A stretch of DNA of 64,000 bases, taken from Rhizobium sp. BK399 (GTDB lineage Bacteria > Pseudomonadota > Alphaproteobacteria > Rhizobiales > Rhizobiaceae). The stretch is from contig NZ_JACIAH010000006.1 of the NCBI RefSeq assembly GCF_014194695.1, forward strand, positions 285,532 through 349,531. The letters run 5' to 3'. Under the pieces are notes generated by a model. That model ran no database searches, was not told the DNA's origin, and was given only the letters and a program-made list of their open reading frames with translations. Numbering within the stretch: the stretch's first letter is position 1; every line of letters starts with the position of its first letter. Position numbers and translations under genes: made by a program. Shown here piece after piece: positions 9,623-18,139 of the stretch.

Positions 9623-10459
9623 ATGTCACAGGTTTGGTTGATTACAGGCAGCTCTCGCGGCCTCGGCAGGGCGCTTGCGGAAGCGGTGCTGGCGGCAGGG
9701 CACAAGCTGGTCGCGACCGCGCGCGATCCATCGCAGCTAGAGGATATCAAGCACCGCTACCCCGCCAATGTCTTGACGATTCCTCTTGATGTGACCGACG
9801 AGCAATCGGCCGCATCAGCCGTGAAGGCAGCGGTTGAGACGTTCGGACGCCTCGACGTGCTCGTCAACAATGCAGGCTACGGCGACGTCGGATCGATCGA
9901 GGATACCAGCCTTGCCGATTTCCGCGCCCAGATCGAAACCAACCTGTTTGGAACAATCATCGTCACCAAGGCGGCGCTGCCGCTGATGCGCGAGCAGGGT
10001 TCCGGTCACATCATCCAGTTTTCCTCCGTCGGCGGCCGCATCGGCCCAGCCGGCCGCGCGCCTTATGCGGCCGCAAAGTGGGGCGTCGAAGGTTTCTCGG
10101 AGGTGCTTTCCCGGGAAGTCGGTCCGCTCGGCATCAAGGTGACGATCATCGAGCCCGGCGGCTTCAGGACCGATTTTGCTGGCGCCTCTACCACGCTCCG
10201 AGAAGGGCGCCCGGAATACGAAGACACCGTCGGCAAGATGGCCCGCTACCAGCGCGACTACAACGGCAAACAACCGGGCGATCCAGCAAAGGCGGCCACG
10301 GTAATCATCCATGTCGCCGCTCTCGCTGAACCACCGCTGCGCCTGTTGCTCGGCAGCGATGCGGTGCGCGGCGTCGAGCAGAACGATGCGGTGCGAGCCA
10401 AGGAGCATGTGGCCTGGCGGGATCTCAGTGTCTCCACCGACTTCGAGCCCGGTCGCTGA
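9623..10459 (+). CDS. Short-chain dehydrogenase/reductase (SDR)
   Basis: NAD(P)-dependent classical SDR oxidoreductase, 278 residues from the ATG at 9623, which follows a clear AAGGAG. The cofactor motif TGSSRGLGRA lies at the N-terminus, the NNAG motif in VLVNNAGYGDVG, and the catalytic YxxxK in YAAAKWGVEGF near residue 152. It diverges from an HxlR regulator that probably controls it. SDR sequence does not fix the substrate. Confidence 0.9.
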   Translation: MSQVWLITGSSRGLGRALAEAVLAAGHKLVATARDPSQLEDIKHRYPANVLTIPLDVTDEQSAASAVKAAVETFGRLDVLVNNAGYGDVGSIEDTSLADFRAQIETNLFGTIIVTKAALPLMREQGSGHIIQFSSVGGRIGPAGRAPYAAAKWGVEGFSEVLSREVGPLGIKVTIIEPGGFRTDFAGASTTLREGRPEYEDTVGKMARYQRDYNGKQPGDPAKAATVIIHVAALAEPPLRLLLGSDAVRGVEQNDAVRAKEHVAWRDLSVSTDFEPGR

Positions 10460-10505
10460 TGCCTCCATCCACGGTCGCCTTTCTGCACGCGGCTGGGCGT
10501 GAAAT

Positions 10506-11189
10506 TTAGGCTCTGCCGGTCTGAGCACTACTTGGCCGCAGAAGCCAAGTACACAGGATGAGGGCGGCGACCGCTCCGGCAATCTCGGCGAGCCAGAATC
10601 CCGGCAGGTCGACCGGACGGATCCCGGAGAAGGTGTTGGTCAACGATCGTGCCAAAGCGACGGCGGGATTGGCGAACGAGGTCGAGGCAGTGAACCAATA
10701 GGCGGCCGTGATGTAGAGCCCCACCAGCCAGGGCACTGCTTTTTGTTCGAACTTGACGCTGGCGAGGATCACCGCCACCAGCCCGAACGTTGCAACGCCT
10801 TCTGAAAACCACTGCGCGCCGCCGGTACGGACCTTGGTCGACATTTCAACAAGTGGCAGGGCGAACATCAGGTGAGCGGCGATCGTGCCAGCCACGCCGC
10901 CGACGATCTGAGCCAGGATGTATCCCCCAAAGTCGCGCTTCGGCAACCTGCGGGAGAGAGCGAAAACCAGCGAGACCGCAGGATTGAATTGGGCGCCGGA
11001 GATCGGGCCGAGGATGGTGATCAATACCACCAGGATCGCGCCCGTCGCCAGCGTGTTACCCAACAGTGCCAGGCCGACATCCTGGGTGAGCGATGCCGCC
11101 ATGATGCCGGAGCCGACCACTGTTGCGACAAGCATCGCTGTCCCGAGCGCTTCTGCAACCAGCCGGCGCGGCAGATCAAACCCGGCCAT
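10506..11189 (-). CDS. aqpS: Aquaglyceroporin AqpS-like (arsenite channel)
   Basis: Membrane channel of the MIP family, 227 residues, with six hydrophobic helices and two NPA half-helix motifs (FNPAV at residues 69-71, ANPAV at 174-176). Its start overlaps the arsC stop as ATGA, so it is translationally coupled to arsenate reductase. In Sinorhizobium meliloti a channel of this type in the ars operon lets arsenite made by ArsC diffuse out, replacing a pump. Gene order there is, as I recall, arsR-aqpS-arsC-arsH; here it is arsR-arsC-aqpS without arsH. Function by context is strong; selectivity for arsenite over glycerol or water is inferred. Confidence 0.88.
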   Translation of the reverse strand: MAGFDLPRRLVAEALGTAMLVATVVGSGIMAASLTQDVGLALLGNTLATGAILVVLITILGPISGAQFNPAVSLVFALSRRLPKRDFGGYILAQIVGGVAGTIAAHLMFALPLVEMSTKVRTGGAQWFSEGVATFGLVAVILASVKFEQKAVPWLVGLYITAAYWFTASTSFANPAVALARSLTNTFSGIRPVDLPGFWLAEIAGAVAALILCTWLLRPSSAQTGRA

Positions 11190-11719
11190 CAGCTTGCCTT
11201 GGGCTGCCGGATGCTGGTGCCTTCGAGGGCGCCGATCTGGCGCAGGTGCGTTTCCAGCGCAAGCTTGTCGATCGAGGACAGCGGCAGGCTCAGAAAAGCA
11301 GTGATACGATTCTTCAGGAAGCGGGCGGCTTGCGCGAAGGCGCGGCCCTTGTCGACTTCGCTGCCTTCGACGGTAGCGGGATCCTCAACACCCCAATGAG
11401 CAGTCATGGGATGGCCAATCCACACCGGACAGGCCTCGCCGGCTGCGCTGTCGCAGACCGTGAAGATGAAGTCCATCTCCGGAGCGCCTGGCGCGGCGAA
11501 TTCGTCCCAGTTCTTCGAACGGAATCCGGTCGACGGATAGCCTTGCGCTTGCAGCTCCTTCAATGCGTAAGGGTTGACCTCTCCCTTCGGCTGGCTGCCG
11601 GCCGAATACGCTTTGAACCGGCCTTTGCCTTCCGTGTTGAGAATGGATTCGGCCAGGATCGAGCGAGCGGAATTGCCGGTGCAAAGAAAGAGCACGTTGT
11701 AGGTGCGGTCGGTGGTCAT
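11189..11719 (-). CDS. arsC: Arsenate reductase ArsC, low-molecular-weight phosphatase type
   Basis: Reduces arsenate to arsenite in the cytosol using a CX5R phosphate loop: VLFLCTGNSARS, with Cys13 and Arg19. Two more cysteines, Cys89 and Cys97 in the VCDSAAGEACPVW segment, sit where thioredoxin-coupled ArsC proteins carry their redox pair. The spacing is one residue longer than I remember for the staphylococcal enzyme. The protein is 176 residues, with a C-terminal extension of about 35 residues beyond the usual domain. It overlaps arsR upstream by 4 bases and aqpS downstream by 1, so all three are one operon. Confidence 0.92.
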   Translation of the reverse strand: MTTDRTYNVLFLCTGNSARSILAESILNTEGKGRFKAYSAGSQPKGEVNPYALKELQAQGYPSTGFRSKNWDEFAAPGAPEMDFIFTVCDSAAGEACPVWIGHPMTAHWGVEDPATVEGSEVDKGRAFAQAARFLKNRITAFLSLPLSSIDKLALETHLRQIGALEGTSIRQPKAS

Positions 11720-12072
11720 TGCAGTTCCTCCTCCATCTTAGGGGCGCAACAGGCCGCAACCTCGGCGGCGGGCGCGCAGATTTCCGGGTGTCCGGAGCAG
11801 CAGTCTTCCATCAGGAAGCGAACCAGGCCGCCGAGCGCCTCGTAGTTTGCGGTGTAGATGATCGATCGGGATTCTCGCTGTTGCGCGATCAGGCCAGAGC
11901 GTTCCAGTTCCTTCAGGTGGAAGGAGATGTTGGAGGGCGATACCTCCGCCTGTTCTGCGATTGCGCCCGCCGCCATGCCTTTTGGGCCGGCGACCACGAG
12001 CATGCGGATGATTTGCAGGCGGGTTTCCTGAGATAGCGCGCCGAACGCAACGAGGGCTTGACGTTGATCCAT
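11716..12072 (-). CDS. arsR: ArsR-family arsenic-responsive repressor
   Basis: Winged-helix metalloregulator, 118 residues, that should repress its own operon until arsenite or antimonite binds. The recognition helix lies in EVSPSNISFHLKELERSG. The classic CxC metal motif in the recognition helix is missing. Instead the C-terminus carries Cys91, Cys92, Cys99, Cys108 and Cys109, resembling ArsR proteins whose As(III) site is C-terminal. It is first in arsR-arsC-aqpS, and a perfect TTCAA-N6-TTGAA repeat lies directly upstream of its start codon. Confidence 0.92.
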   Translation of the reverse strand: MDQRQALVAFGALSQETRLQIIRMLVVAGPKGMAAGAIAEQAEVSPSNISFHLKELERSGLIAQQRESRSIIYTANYEALGGLVRFLMEDCCSGHPEICAPAAEVAACCAPKMEEELQ

Positions 12073-12074
12073 AT

Positions 12075-12090
12075 TTCAACAATCCTTGAA
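12075..12090. promoter_or_regulatory. Candidate ArsR operator
   Basis: TTCAACAATCCTTGAA is a perfect inverted repeat (TTCAA, 6-base spacer, TTGAA), the form expected for ArsR/SmtB repressors. It lies between the arsR start (12072) and the divergent DUF6428 gene (12115). On the arsR strand it contains the only ribosome-site-like sequence (AAGGA), so binding would block both initiation and promoter clearance. A further TTGAAA half-site follows at 12094-12099. Assignment to ArsR is inference from position and form. Confidence 0.65.
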
Positions 12091-12114
12091 TAATTGAAAT
12101 TAGGAATAACGCAG

Positions 12115-12645
12115 ATGGATACGATCGACAATAGCAAAGTTCAGGAAGACGATATCACGCTCTGCCAGCTACTCGGCGTGCTTACGGGCGCCAACGATTT
12201 TCCGCTGATATTCTACTACGACGGACGACCGGTGAAGCCGGGCTATCATGTCACCGAGGTAAAGGCCGGCCAGTTCTCGGCGCTGGACTGCGGTGCCAAC
12301 CGGGAAGCATGGACGGAGATCTTCGTTCAGCTTTGGGATATCGAGGAGGACGACCGTACCCATATGCCTGCCGGCAAATTCCTCGCGATCATCCGCAAGG
12401 TTACTGAGGCCGTGAAGATCGACGATTCAGCCAAATTGACATTCGAAGTCAGCGACGGCGTTCAACCGATGCAGCTTTACCGCGCCGCGATGCCAGTGCT
12501 GCGCGACGGCACCGTGCACGTCGACCTGTCGCCGCGGCCGGCGAGCTGCAAGCCGCGCGATCGCTGGCTTGCGGAACAGCCCGCACAATCTTGCTGTATT
12601 CCCACTGCGAGCGCGAAGCCGGTTGACGCTGAGCCGAGCGCGTGA
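12115..12645 (+). CDS. DUF6428-like protein divergent from the ars operon
   Basis: A cytosolic protein of 176 residues from the ATG at 12115 (preceded by AGGAA) that I recognise as resembling the DUF6428 family; its biochemical role is unknown. It has no signal peptide or membrane helix. The tail after about residue 145 is low complexity and carries an adjacent Cys-Cys pair (QSCC) plus another cysteine, reminiscent of soft-metal binding. It shares its promoter region and the presumed ArsR operator with arsR, so arsenic-responsive expression is likely. Family naming is moderate; role in arsenic handling is inference. Confidence 0.7.
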   Translation: MDTIDNSKVQEDDITLCQLLGVLTGANDFPLIFYYDGRPVKPGYHVTEVKAGQFSALDCGANREAWTEIFVQLWDIEEDDRTHMPAGKFLAIIRKVTEAVKIDDSAKLTFEVSDGVQPMQLYRAAMPVLRDGTVHVDLSPRPASCKPRDRWLAEQPAQSCCIPTASAKPVDAEPSA

Positions 12646-12694
12646 CTGTCGGGCGAGGGCGGCTGATCAACGCCAGGTTTTCAGACGCGCCCTC

Positions 12695-13426
12695 TCAATT
12701 CTCGATCGTGAACTGTACGCGGTCGGCCGCAAACCGGCTGATCGCATATTGCACCGGCACGCCTTCGAGGTCGGTGTTGACGGCCTTGGTGATCAGCAGG
12801 ATCGCGCCGGGCGCCAGTTCGAGTGCTGCGGTATCCGCCTCATCGGCATGGACGGCGGTGATCTCGGTGGTCGCGCGCACGTAGTCGGATAGTCCAAGCT
12901 CCGCAAAGGCCTTGGTGATCGATTCCGTCCGCTTGTAGGCGTCGGGCATGCCGCCGAAGCGCGCGGCCGGAAACCACGCCGTCGCGCAGGAGACCGGGCG
13001 GCCATCGGCCTTGCGCACCGTTTCCATGCGCACGACAGGCTCGCCCGGCCGGATCTTCAGCCCGCGCGCCACGTCCGCGTCAGCCTTCTCCTCCGAATGG
13101 GAAAGCAGCAGTGCGCGCATCTCGCGCGCCTGCTCGCCGATCCCTGTTGTAAACCGGGTGCGCTTGGTGATCGGAAAGTTCAGCCGCTCCTTGCGCTCGA
13201 TCAGCGTGCCGCGCCCCTGCACGGCGCGCACGATACCCTCCTGGGCAAGGGCAGCGATCGCGCTTCTGACTGTATGTCTGTTGACGCCGAACTGCAGCGC
13301 CAGCACCGTCTCCGGCGGCACCATGCCGGTCTCGTCATAGGCACCGGCGCTGATCGCCTGGCGAATGCGGTCGGCGATCTGCCGCCACAGCGCCACGCCC
13401 GTCTGTCTTTGTACCTGCCCCGCCAT
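12695..13426 (-). CDS. phnF: PhnF, GntR-family regulator of phosphonate genes
   Basis: HutC-subfamily GntR repressor, 243 residues from the ATG at 13426, which has AAGGGG four bases before it; an in-frame start at 13444 lacks this. The N-terminal winged helix spans about residues 10-75 (ALWRQIADRIRQAI, then LALQFGVNRHTVRSAIAALAQEGIV). The rest is a UTRA ligand-binding domain (residues about 90-240). It diverges from phnG, with an inverted repeat in the gap, as expected for the local repressor of C-P lyase genes. The effector, probably a phosphonate or ribosyl-phosphonate, is not known from sequence. Confidence 0.92.
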   Translation of the reverse strand: MAGQVQRQTGVALWRQIADRIRQAISAGAYDETGMVPPETVLALQFGVNRHTVRSAIAALAQEGIVRAVQGRGTLIERKERLNFPITKRTRFTTGIGEQAREMRALLLSHSEEKADADVARGLKIRPGEPVVRMETVRKADGRPVSCATAWFPAARFGGMPDAYKRTESITKAFAELGLSDYVRATTEITAVHADEADTAALELAPGAILLITKAVNTDLEGVPVQYAISRFAADRVQFTIEN

Positions 13427-13484
13427 TTTACCCCTTGATGTCACACGCTTGTCATGTCGCCGATTTAAGCGTAACCATATCTTG

Positions 13485-13498
13485 TATAGTTGTCTATA
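13485..13498. promoter_or_regulatory. Candidate PhnF operator upstream of phnG
   Basis: TATAG-TTGT-CTATA is a perfect inverted repeat 27 bases before the phnG start and 59 before the phnF start. HutC-type GntR regulators bind related GTATA/TATAC-rich palindromes, so this is the natural PhnF site. No convincing Pho box accompanies it on this side of the locus. Confidence 0.6.
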
Positions 13499-13524
13499 TC
13501 AATAAACATTTAAAGGATGTGGCG

Positions 13525-13992
13525 ATGACCTTAGCGGAAAAGAATGAGCCGGGGGCAGGTGGGCGCAAGCGCGTCGTCGACCTGCTTGCGCGTGCGGAGC
13601 GGCAGGAGCTGGTCGCGGCTTGGGACAAGCTGGCGGAAAAGCCGGCGGTCCAGCCTGTGCGCGGACCGGAAACGGGCCTCGTCATGGTCCGGGGTCGGAT
13701 GGGCGGCGGCGGTGCGCCGTTCAACCTCGGTGAGGTGACGGTGACCCGCGCCACCGTGCGCCTTGCCTCGGGCTCAGTCGGTCACGCCCAGGCGCTCGGC
13801 ACCGATCGTGAGAAGGCCCGGCTCTCCGCCATCTTCGACGCCCTCTGGCAGGAGCAGACCACACAATCCTTCGTCGAGCAGGCGCTGCTGCAGCCGGTCG
13901 CCGCACGCGTGGCGGATGCCGATCGCCGCAAGGCCGATGAGACGGCAGCAACCCGCGTCGATTTCTTCACCATGGTTCGCGGAGACGACTGA
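13525..13992 (+). CDS. phnG: C-P lyase core subunit PhnG
   Basis: Subunit of the PhnGHIJ C-P lyase core complex and, with PhnI, part of the step that joins the phosphonate to ribose of ATP. I chose the ATG at 13525 (155 residues), which follows AAAGGATG and begins before the family's ARAERQELVAAW segment. GETGLVMVRGRMGGGGAPFNLGEVTVTRA-like central residues are the PhnG signature region (ETGLVMVRGRMGGGGAPF). It starts the phnGHIJKL operon, overlapping phnH by one base (TGATG). Confidence 0.93.
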   Translation: MTLAEKNEPGAGGRKRVVDLLARAERQELVAAWDKLAEKPAVQPVRGPETGLVMVRGRMGGGGAPFNLGEVTVTRATVRLASGSVGHAQALGTDREKARLSAIFDALWQEQTTQSFVEQALLQPVAARVADADRRKADETAATRVDFFTMVRGDD

Positions 13993-14600
13993 TGAGCCTC
14001 AAGACGGAAGTTCTGACTGGTGGCTTTGCCGAGCCGGTCTTCCACGCCCAGCGGGTTTTCAAGCTGATGATGGATGCGATGGCGCGTCCGGGCACGATCC
14101 AGACGGTTTCCCCCGATGCTTTGCCGCCGGCCCCCCTCGGCGTTGCGGCAGGCGCGATCGCGCTGACGCTCTGCGATCACGATACCCCGGTCTGGCTGTC
14201 ATCAGGTCTCGCGAAATCCGCCGTGCCGCAATGGCTCGGCTTCCACACCGGCGCGCCTGTCACGCCGGAGAAGGCCGAAGCGCGCTTCGCCTTCGTCGAA
14301 GCCGGAACGCCTCTGTCGTCCTTCGGTCTCTTTGCCGCCGGCACCCAGGAGTATCCTGACCGTTCGACGACACTGGTCATCGAACTGGCGGATATCGAAG
14401 GCGGCCGCAAGCTGGCGCTCATGGGCCCTGGCATCAAGACGGTCACCGATATCGCGCCGCTTGGCCTGCCCGACACCTTCCTGCGCCTCTGGACGGAGAA
14501 CCGCGCCCTCTTCCCGCGCGGCATCGACATCGTGCTGACCTCGGGCAGCCGGTTCGTCTGCCTGCCGCGCACCACCAAGATCACCGCAACGGAGATGTGA
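13992..14600 (+). CDS. phnH: C-P lyase core subunit PhnH
   Basis: Core-complex subunit required for phosphonate cleavage, 202 residues. The conserved PhnH opening is visible (GGFAEPVFHAQRVFKLMMDAMARPGTI in pieces around residues 9-35), together with a C-terminal region ending FPRGIDIVLTSG and CLPRTTKI, as in other PhnH proteins. It overlaps phnG at its start and is followed by phnI after three bases, so translation is coupled along the operon. Confidence 0.94.
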   Translation: MSLKTEVLTGGFAEPVFHAQRVFKLMMDAMARPGTIQTVSPDALPPAPLGVAAGAIALTLCDHDTPVWLSSGLAKSAVPQWLGFHTGAPVTPEKAEARFAFVEAGTPLSSFGLFAAGTQEYPDRSTTLVIELADIEGGRKLALMGPGIKTVTDIAPLGLPDTFLRLWTENRALFPRGIDIVLTSGSRFVCLPRTTKITATEM

Positions 14601-14603
14601 CCC

Positions 14604-15713
14604 ATGTATGTTGCTGTCAAAGGGGGCGAAGCCGCCATTGCCAACGCCCATCGCCTGCTGGCGGATCGCCGTCGCGGTGACCGTTCGTTGCCGGCTATCG
14701 GTATCGACCAGATCGTCGCGCAGCTGGCGCTGGCCGTCGACCGTGTCATGGCCGAAGCCTCGCTCTACGATCGCACGCTTGCCGCTCTCGCCGTCCGCCA
14801 GTCGCGCGGCGACATGATCGAGGCGATCTTCCTGCTTCGCGCCTATCGCACGACGCTGCCGCGCTTCGGTTATAGCAAGCCGGTCGATACCGCCCGCATG
14901 AAGATCGAGCGCCGCGTCTCCGCCACCTACAAGGATCTGCCGGGCGGCCAGCTGCTCGGTCCGACCTTCGACTATACGCATCGCCTCCTCGACCCTTCGC
15001 TGCTGTCAGACGAAGCCGTCGAGGAGCCGACACTTCGCGATGCCGAATCCGGCCGCGTCATGCGCGTTTCGGAAATTCTGGCACAGGAAGGCCTGATCGA
15101 GGGCGATGGCGAAATGCCCGAGGATCACGAGATCGGCGACCTGACGCGCGAGCCGATGGAATTCCCGATGACCCGCGATCTGCGCCTGCAGGCGCTGGCC
15201 CGCGGCGACGAAGGCTTCCTGCTGGCGCTCGGCTATTCGACCCAGCGCGGTTACGGCCGCAACCATCCCTTCACCGGCGAAATCCGCATCGGTGAAGTCG
15301 AGGTCGAATTCGATGTTCCCGAACTTGGTTTCGCCGTCTCGCTCGGCACCATCCAGGTGACGGAGTGCCAGATGGTCAACCAGTTCAAGGGTTCGTCCAA
15401 GGCGCCGCCGCAGTTCACCCGCGGCTACGGCCTGGTTTTCGGCCAGAGCGAGCGCAAGGCAATGTCGATGTCGCTTGTCGATCGAGCACTGCGCGCCGAA
15501 GAACTCGGCGAAGACATCACGGCTCCGGCACAGGACGAGGAATTCGTCATCTCGCATGCCGACAACGTTCAATCGACCGGCTTCGTCGAGCATCTGAAGC
15601 TGCCGCATTACATCGACTTTCAGGCGGAACTCGATCTGGTTCGCCGCATGCGCAACGAATTCGAAGCCAACCGCGTCGGCGGCGATGACACGATGAAGGA
15701 GGCTGCGGAATGA
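14604..15713 (+). CDS. phnI: C-P lyase core subunit PhnI
   Basis: Nucleosidase/transferase subunit that, with PhnG, H and L, displaces adenine from ATP to form ribose-linked phosphonate triphosphate. It is 369 residues, the normal length. It begins MYVAVKGGEAAIANAHRLL, a strongly conserved PhnI start, and includes EFPMTRDLRLQALARGDEGFLLALGYS and RGYGRNHPF. The stop overlaps the phnJ start as ATGA. Confidence 0.96.
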   Translation: MYVAVKGGEAAIANAHRLLADRRRGDRSLPAIGIDQIVAQLALAVDRVMAEASLYDRTLAALAVRQSRGDMIEAIFLLRAYRTTLPRFGYSKPVDTARMKIERRVSATYKDLPGGQLLGPTFDYTHRLLDPSLLSDEAVEEPTLRDAESGRVMRVSEILAQEGLIEGDGEMPEDHEIGDLTREPMEFPMTRDLRLQALARGDEGFLLALGYSTQRGYGRNHPFTGEIRIGEVEVEFDVPELGFAVSLGTIQVTECQMVNQFKGSSKAPPQFTRGYGLVFGQSERKAMSMSLVDRALRAEELGEDITAPAQDEEFVISHADNVQSTGFVEHLKLPHYIDFQAELDLVRRMRNEFEANRVGGDDTMKEAAE

Positions 15714-16591
15714 CCGATCTAGCCAGCTACAATTTCGCTTATCTGGACGAACAGACGAAGCGCATGATCCGCCGCGCGATCCTGAAGGCGATCGCCATTC
15801 CCGGCTATCAGGTGCCGTTCGCCTCGCGCGAGATGCCGATGCCTTACGGCTGGGGCACCGGCGGCGTGCAGGTCACGGCCTCGATCATCGGGCCGGATGA
15901 TGTCCTCAAGGTCATCGACCAGGGCGCCGACGACACGACCAACGCCGTCTCGATCCGCGCCTTCTTCCAGAAGGTTGCGAATGTCGCGGTGACGACGCAC
16001 ACCAAGGACGCGACGATCATCCAGACCCGCCACCGCATCCCGGAAGAGAAGCTCGGGGCCAACCAGGTGCTGGTCTACCAGGTTCCGATCCCGGAGCCGC
16101 TCCGCTTCCTCGAGCCGCGCGAGACCGAGACCCGCAAGATGCACGCGCTTGAGGAATATGGCCTCATGCATGTGAAGCTCTACGAGGACATCGCGCACAA
16201 CGGCCGCATCTCGAAGACCTATGCTTATCCGGTCAAGGTTGCCGGCCGCTACGTCATGGATCCGTCGCCGACGCCGAAGTTCGACAATCCGAAAATGCAC
16301 ATGTCGGACGCGTTGCAGCTCTTCGGGGCAGGGCGCGAGAAGCGCATCTATGCGGTTCCGCCCTATACCGAAGTCGTCAGCCTCGATTTCGACGACTACC
16401 CCTTCGAGATCCAGCGCTTCGGCAAGCCTTGTGCGCTCTGCGGCGCCGAGGAGGTCTATCTCGACGAGGTCATCCTCGATGACAAGGGCGGGCGCATGTT
16501 CGTCTGCTCCGACACCGACCATTGCGAAGACCGCCGCGCCCATGGGCATGCCGGCGAGATGTTGGCACCCAATCAGGAGGCCGCCGAATGA
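15710..16591 (+). CDS. phnJ: C-P lyase catalytic subunit PhnJ (radical SAM)
   Basis: The subunit that breaks the carbon-phosphorus bond by radical SAM chemistry, acting on ribose-1-phosphonate 5-phosphate and releasing the alkane and a cyclic phosphate. It is 293 residues. The cysteines for the iron-sulfur cluster and catalysis are intact near the C-terminus, in KPCALCGAEEV and GRMFVCSDTDHCEDR. The family start ASYNFAYLDEQTKRMIRRAILKA lies at residues 5-27. It overlaps phnI and phnK by ATGA junctions. Confidence 0.97.
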   Translation: MTDLASYNFAYLDEQTKRMIRRAILKAIAIPGYQVPFASREMPMPYGWGTGGVQVTASIIGPDDVLKVIDQGADDTTNAVSIRAFFQKVANVAVTTHTKDATIIQTRHRIPEEKLGANQVLVYQVPIPEPLRFLEPRETETRKMHALEEYGLMHVKLYEDIAHNGRISKTYAYPVKVAGRYVMDPSPTPKFDNPKMHMSDALQLFGAGREKRIYAVPPYTEVVSLDFDDYPFEIQRFGKPCALCGAEEVYLDEVILDDKGGRMFVCSDTDHCEDRRAHGHAGEMLAPNQEAAE

Positions 16592-17364
16592 GCGACACCC
16601 CGCTTCTCAAAGTCAATGACGTCTCGAAATTCTACGGCAACCGCATCGGCTGCCGGAATGTCTCCTTCGAGCTCTGGCCCGGCGAAGTGCTCGCCATCGT
16701 CGGTGAATCCGGCTCAGGCAAGACGACACTGCTCAACTGTATCTCGACGCGCCTGATGCCGACGACCGGCAGCGTCGAATACCACATGCGCGACGGCGCC
16801 TATCGCGACCTCTATCGCATGAACGAGGCCGAGCGCCGCTTCCTGATGCGCACCGACTGGGGTTTCGTGCATCAGAATCCGGCTGACGGTCTGCGCATGA
16901 CGGTCTCGGCCGGCGCCAATGTCGGCGAACGCCTGATGGCGATCGGCGATCGCCACTACGGCAATATCCGCTCCACCGCGGTCGACTGGCTGCAGCGCGT
17001 CGAGATCGACGAGGGTCGTATCGACGACCAGCCGCGGGCCTTCTCCGGCGGCATGCGGCAGCGCCTGCAGATCGCCCGCAATCTGGTGACCGGCCCGCGT
17101 CTGGTGTTCATGGACGAGCCGACCGGCGGCCTCGATGTGTCGGTGCAGGCCCGCCTGCTCGATCTCGTTCGCGGGCTCGTCAACGATCTTGGTCTTGCCG
17201 CCATCATCGTCACCCACGACCTTGCCGTCGCGCGCCTGCTGTCGCACCGCATGATGGTGATGAAGGATGGCCATGTCATCGAGCAGGGGCTGACCGATCG
17301 TGTGCTTGACGATCCGCGCGAGCCGTACACGCAGCTCCTCGTTTCCTCCATCCTGCAGGTCTGA
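16588..17364 (+). CDS. phnK: C-P lyase ATP-binding subunit PhnK
   Basis: ABC-type ATPase that docks on the PhnGHIJ core and is needed for C-P lyase turnover; despite its fold it is not a transporter. From the ATG at 16588 (overlapping the phnJ stop) it is 258 residues. Walker A is GESGSGKTT, signature FSGGMRQRLQIARNL, Walker B RLVFMDEPTGGLDVS, switch histidine in VTHDLAVA. A hexapeptide insert near YHMRDGAYRDLYRM is characteristic of PhnK. It is followed 64 bases later by phnL. Confidence 0.95.
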   Translation: MSDTPLLKVNDVSKFYGNRIGCRNVSFELWPGEVLAIVGESGSGKTTLLNCISTRLMPTTGSVEYHMRDGAYRDLYRMNEAERRFLMRTDWGFVHQNPADGLRMTVSAGANVGERLMAIGDRHYGNIRSTAVDWLQRVEIDEGRIDDQPRAFSGGMRQRLQIARNLVTGPRLVFMDEPTGGLDVSVQARLLDLVRGLVNDLGLAAIIVTHDLAVARLLSHRMMVMKDGHVIEQGLTDRVLDDPREPYTQLLVSSILQV

Positions 17365-17428
17365 TCGCGAATGCCGTTCTGACTCCGGCTACCGGTGTCC
17401 GCGGCAAGCGAAACTAAGGAAAGAAATC

Positions 17429-18139
17429 ATGGCAACGCCACTCGTTGTTTCTGAAGTCGTCAAGAGCTTCACCATGCACCTGCGCGACGGCATCAAGCTG
17501 CCGGTCGTTTCGGATGTATCCTTTTCCGTTGCCTGCGGGGAATGCGTCGTGCTCGGCGGCCCGTCGGGCATCGGCAAGAGCTCGCTCTTGAAGATGATCT
17601 ACGGCAACTACGCCGTCGATAGCGGCCAGATCCTCATCAAGCATCACGACAAGATCGTCGATCTGGCAACAGCCGACCCGCGCACCGTCATCGCCGTGCG
17701 CCGCGATACGCTTGGCTATGTCAGCCAGTTCCTGCGCACCGTGCCGCGCGTCGCGGCGATCGACGTTGTTGCCGAGCCGCTGGTTGCCCGTGGCGAGAAG
17801 GCGGAAACGGCACGCGAAAAGGCGGCAGACCTTCTCGCGAAGCTGAACCTGCCGGAAGCGCTCTGGCAGCTTCCGCCAGCCACCTTCTCCGGCGGCGAGC
17901 AGCAGCGCGTAAACATCGCCCGCGGCTTCATCACCGATCACACAGTCCTGCTGCTCGACGAGCCGACCGCTTCCCTCGATGCCAGGAACCGCGCCGTCGT
18001 CGTCGGCATGATCGAGGAGAAGAAGAAGGCGGGCGTCGCCCTGCTCGGCATCTTCCACGATGAGGAAGTGCGCGAAGCCGTCGCCGACCGCATTCTCGAC
18101 GTCCAGAAGTTCTCGCCGCGAAAGGCAATCGCAGCATGA
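17429..18139 (+). CDS. phnL: C-P lyase ATP-binding subunit PhnL
   Basis: Second ABC-type ATPase of the C-P lyase pathway, needed with PhnGHI for joining phosphonate to ribose triphosphate. The ATG at 17429 follows AAGGAAAG and gives 236 residues. Walker A is GPSGIGKSS, signature [15 protein letters not shown], Walker [14 protein letters not shown], switch histidine in [10 protein letters not shown], where PhnL has FHD in place of the usual THD. The stop overlaps the next start as ATGA. Confidence 0.95.
   Translation: MATPLVVSEVVKSFTMHLRDGIKLPVVSDVSFSVACGECVVLGGPSGIGKSSLLKMIYGNYAVDSGQILIKHHDKIVDLATADPRTVIAVRRDTLGYVSQFLRTVPRVAAIDVVAEPLVARGEKAETAREKAADLLAKLNLPEALWQLPPATFSGGEQQRVNIARGFITDHTVLLLDEPTASLDARNRAVVVGMIEEKKKAGVALLGIFHDEEVREAVADRILDVQKFSPRKAIAA

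Noticed and set aside
13441..13480. Possible Pho box (CTTGTCAT) upstream of phnG
   Set aside because: Only one half-unit resembles the consensus; the unit expected 11 bases later does not match, so I do not call PhoB control for phnG.
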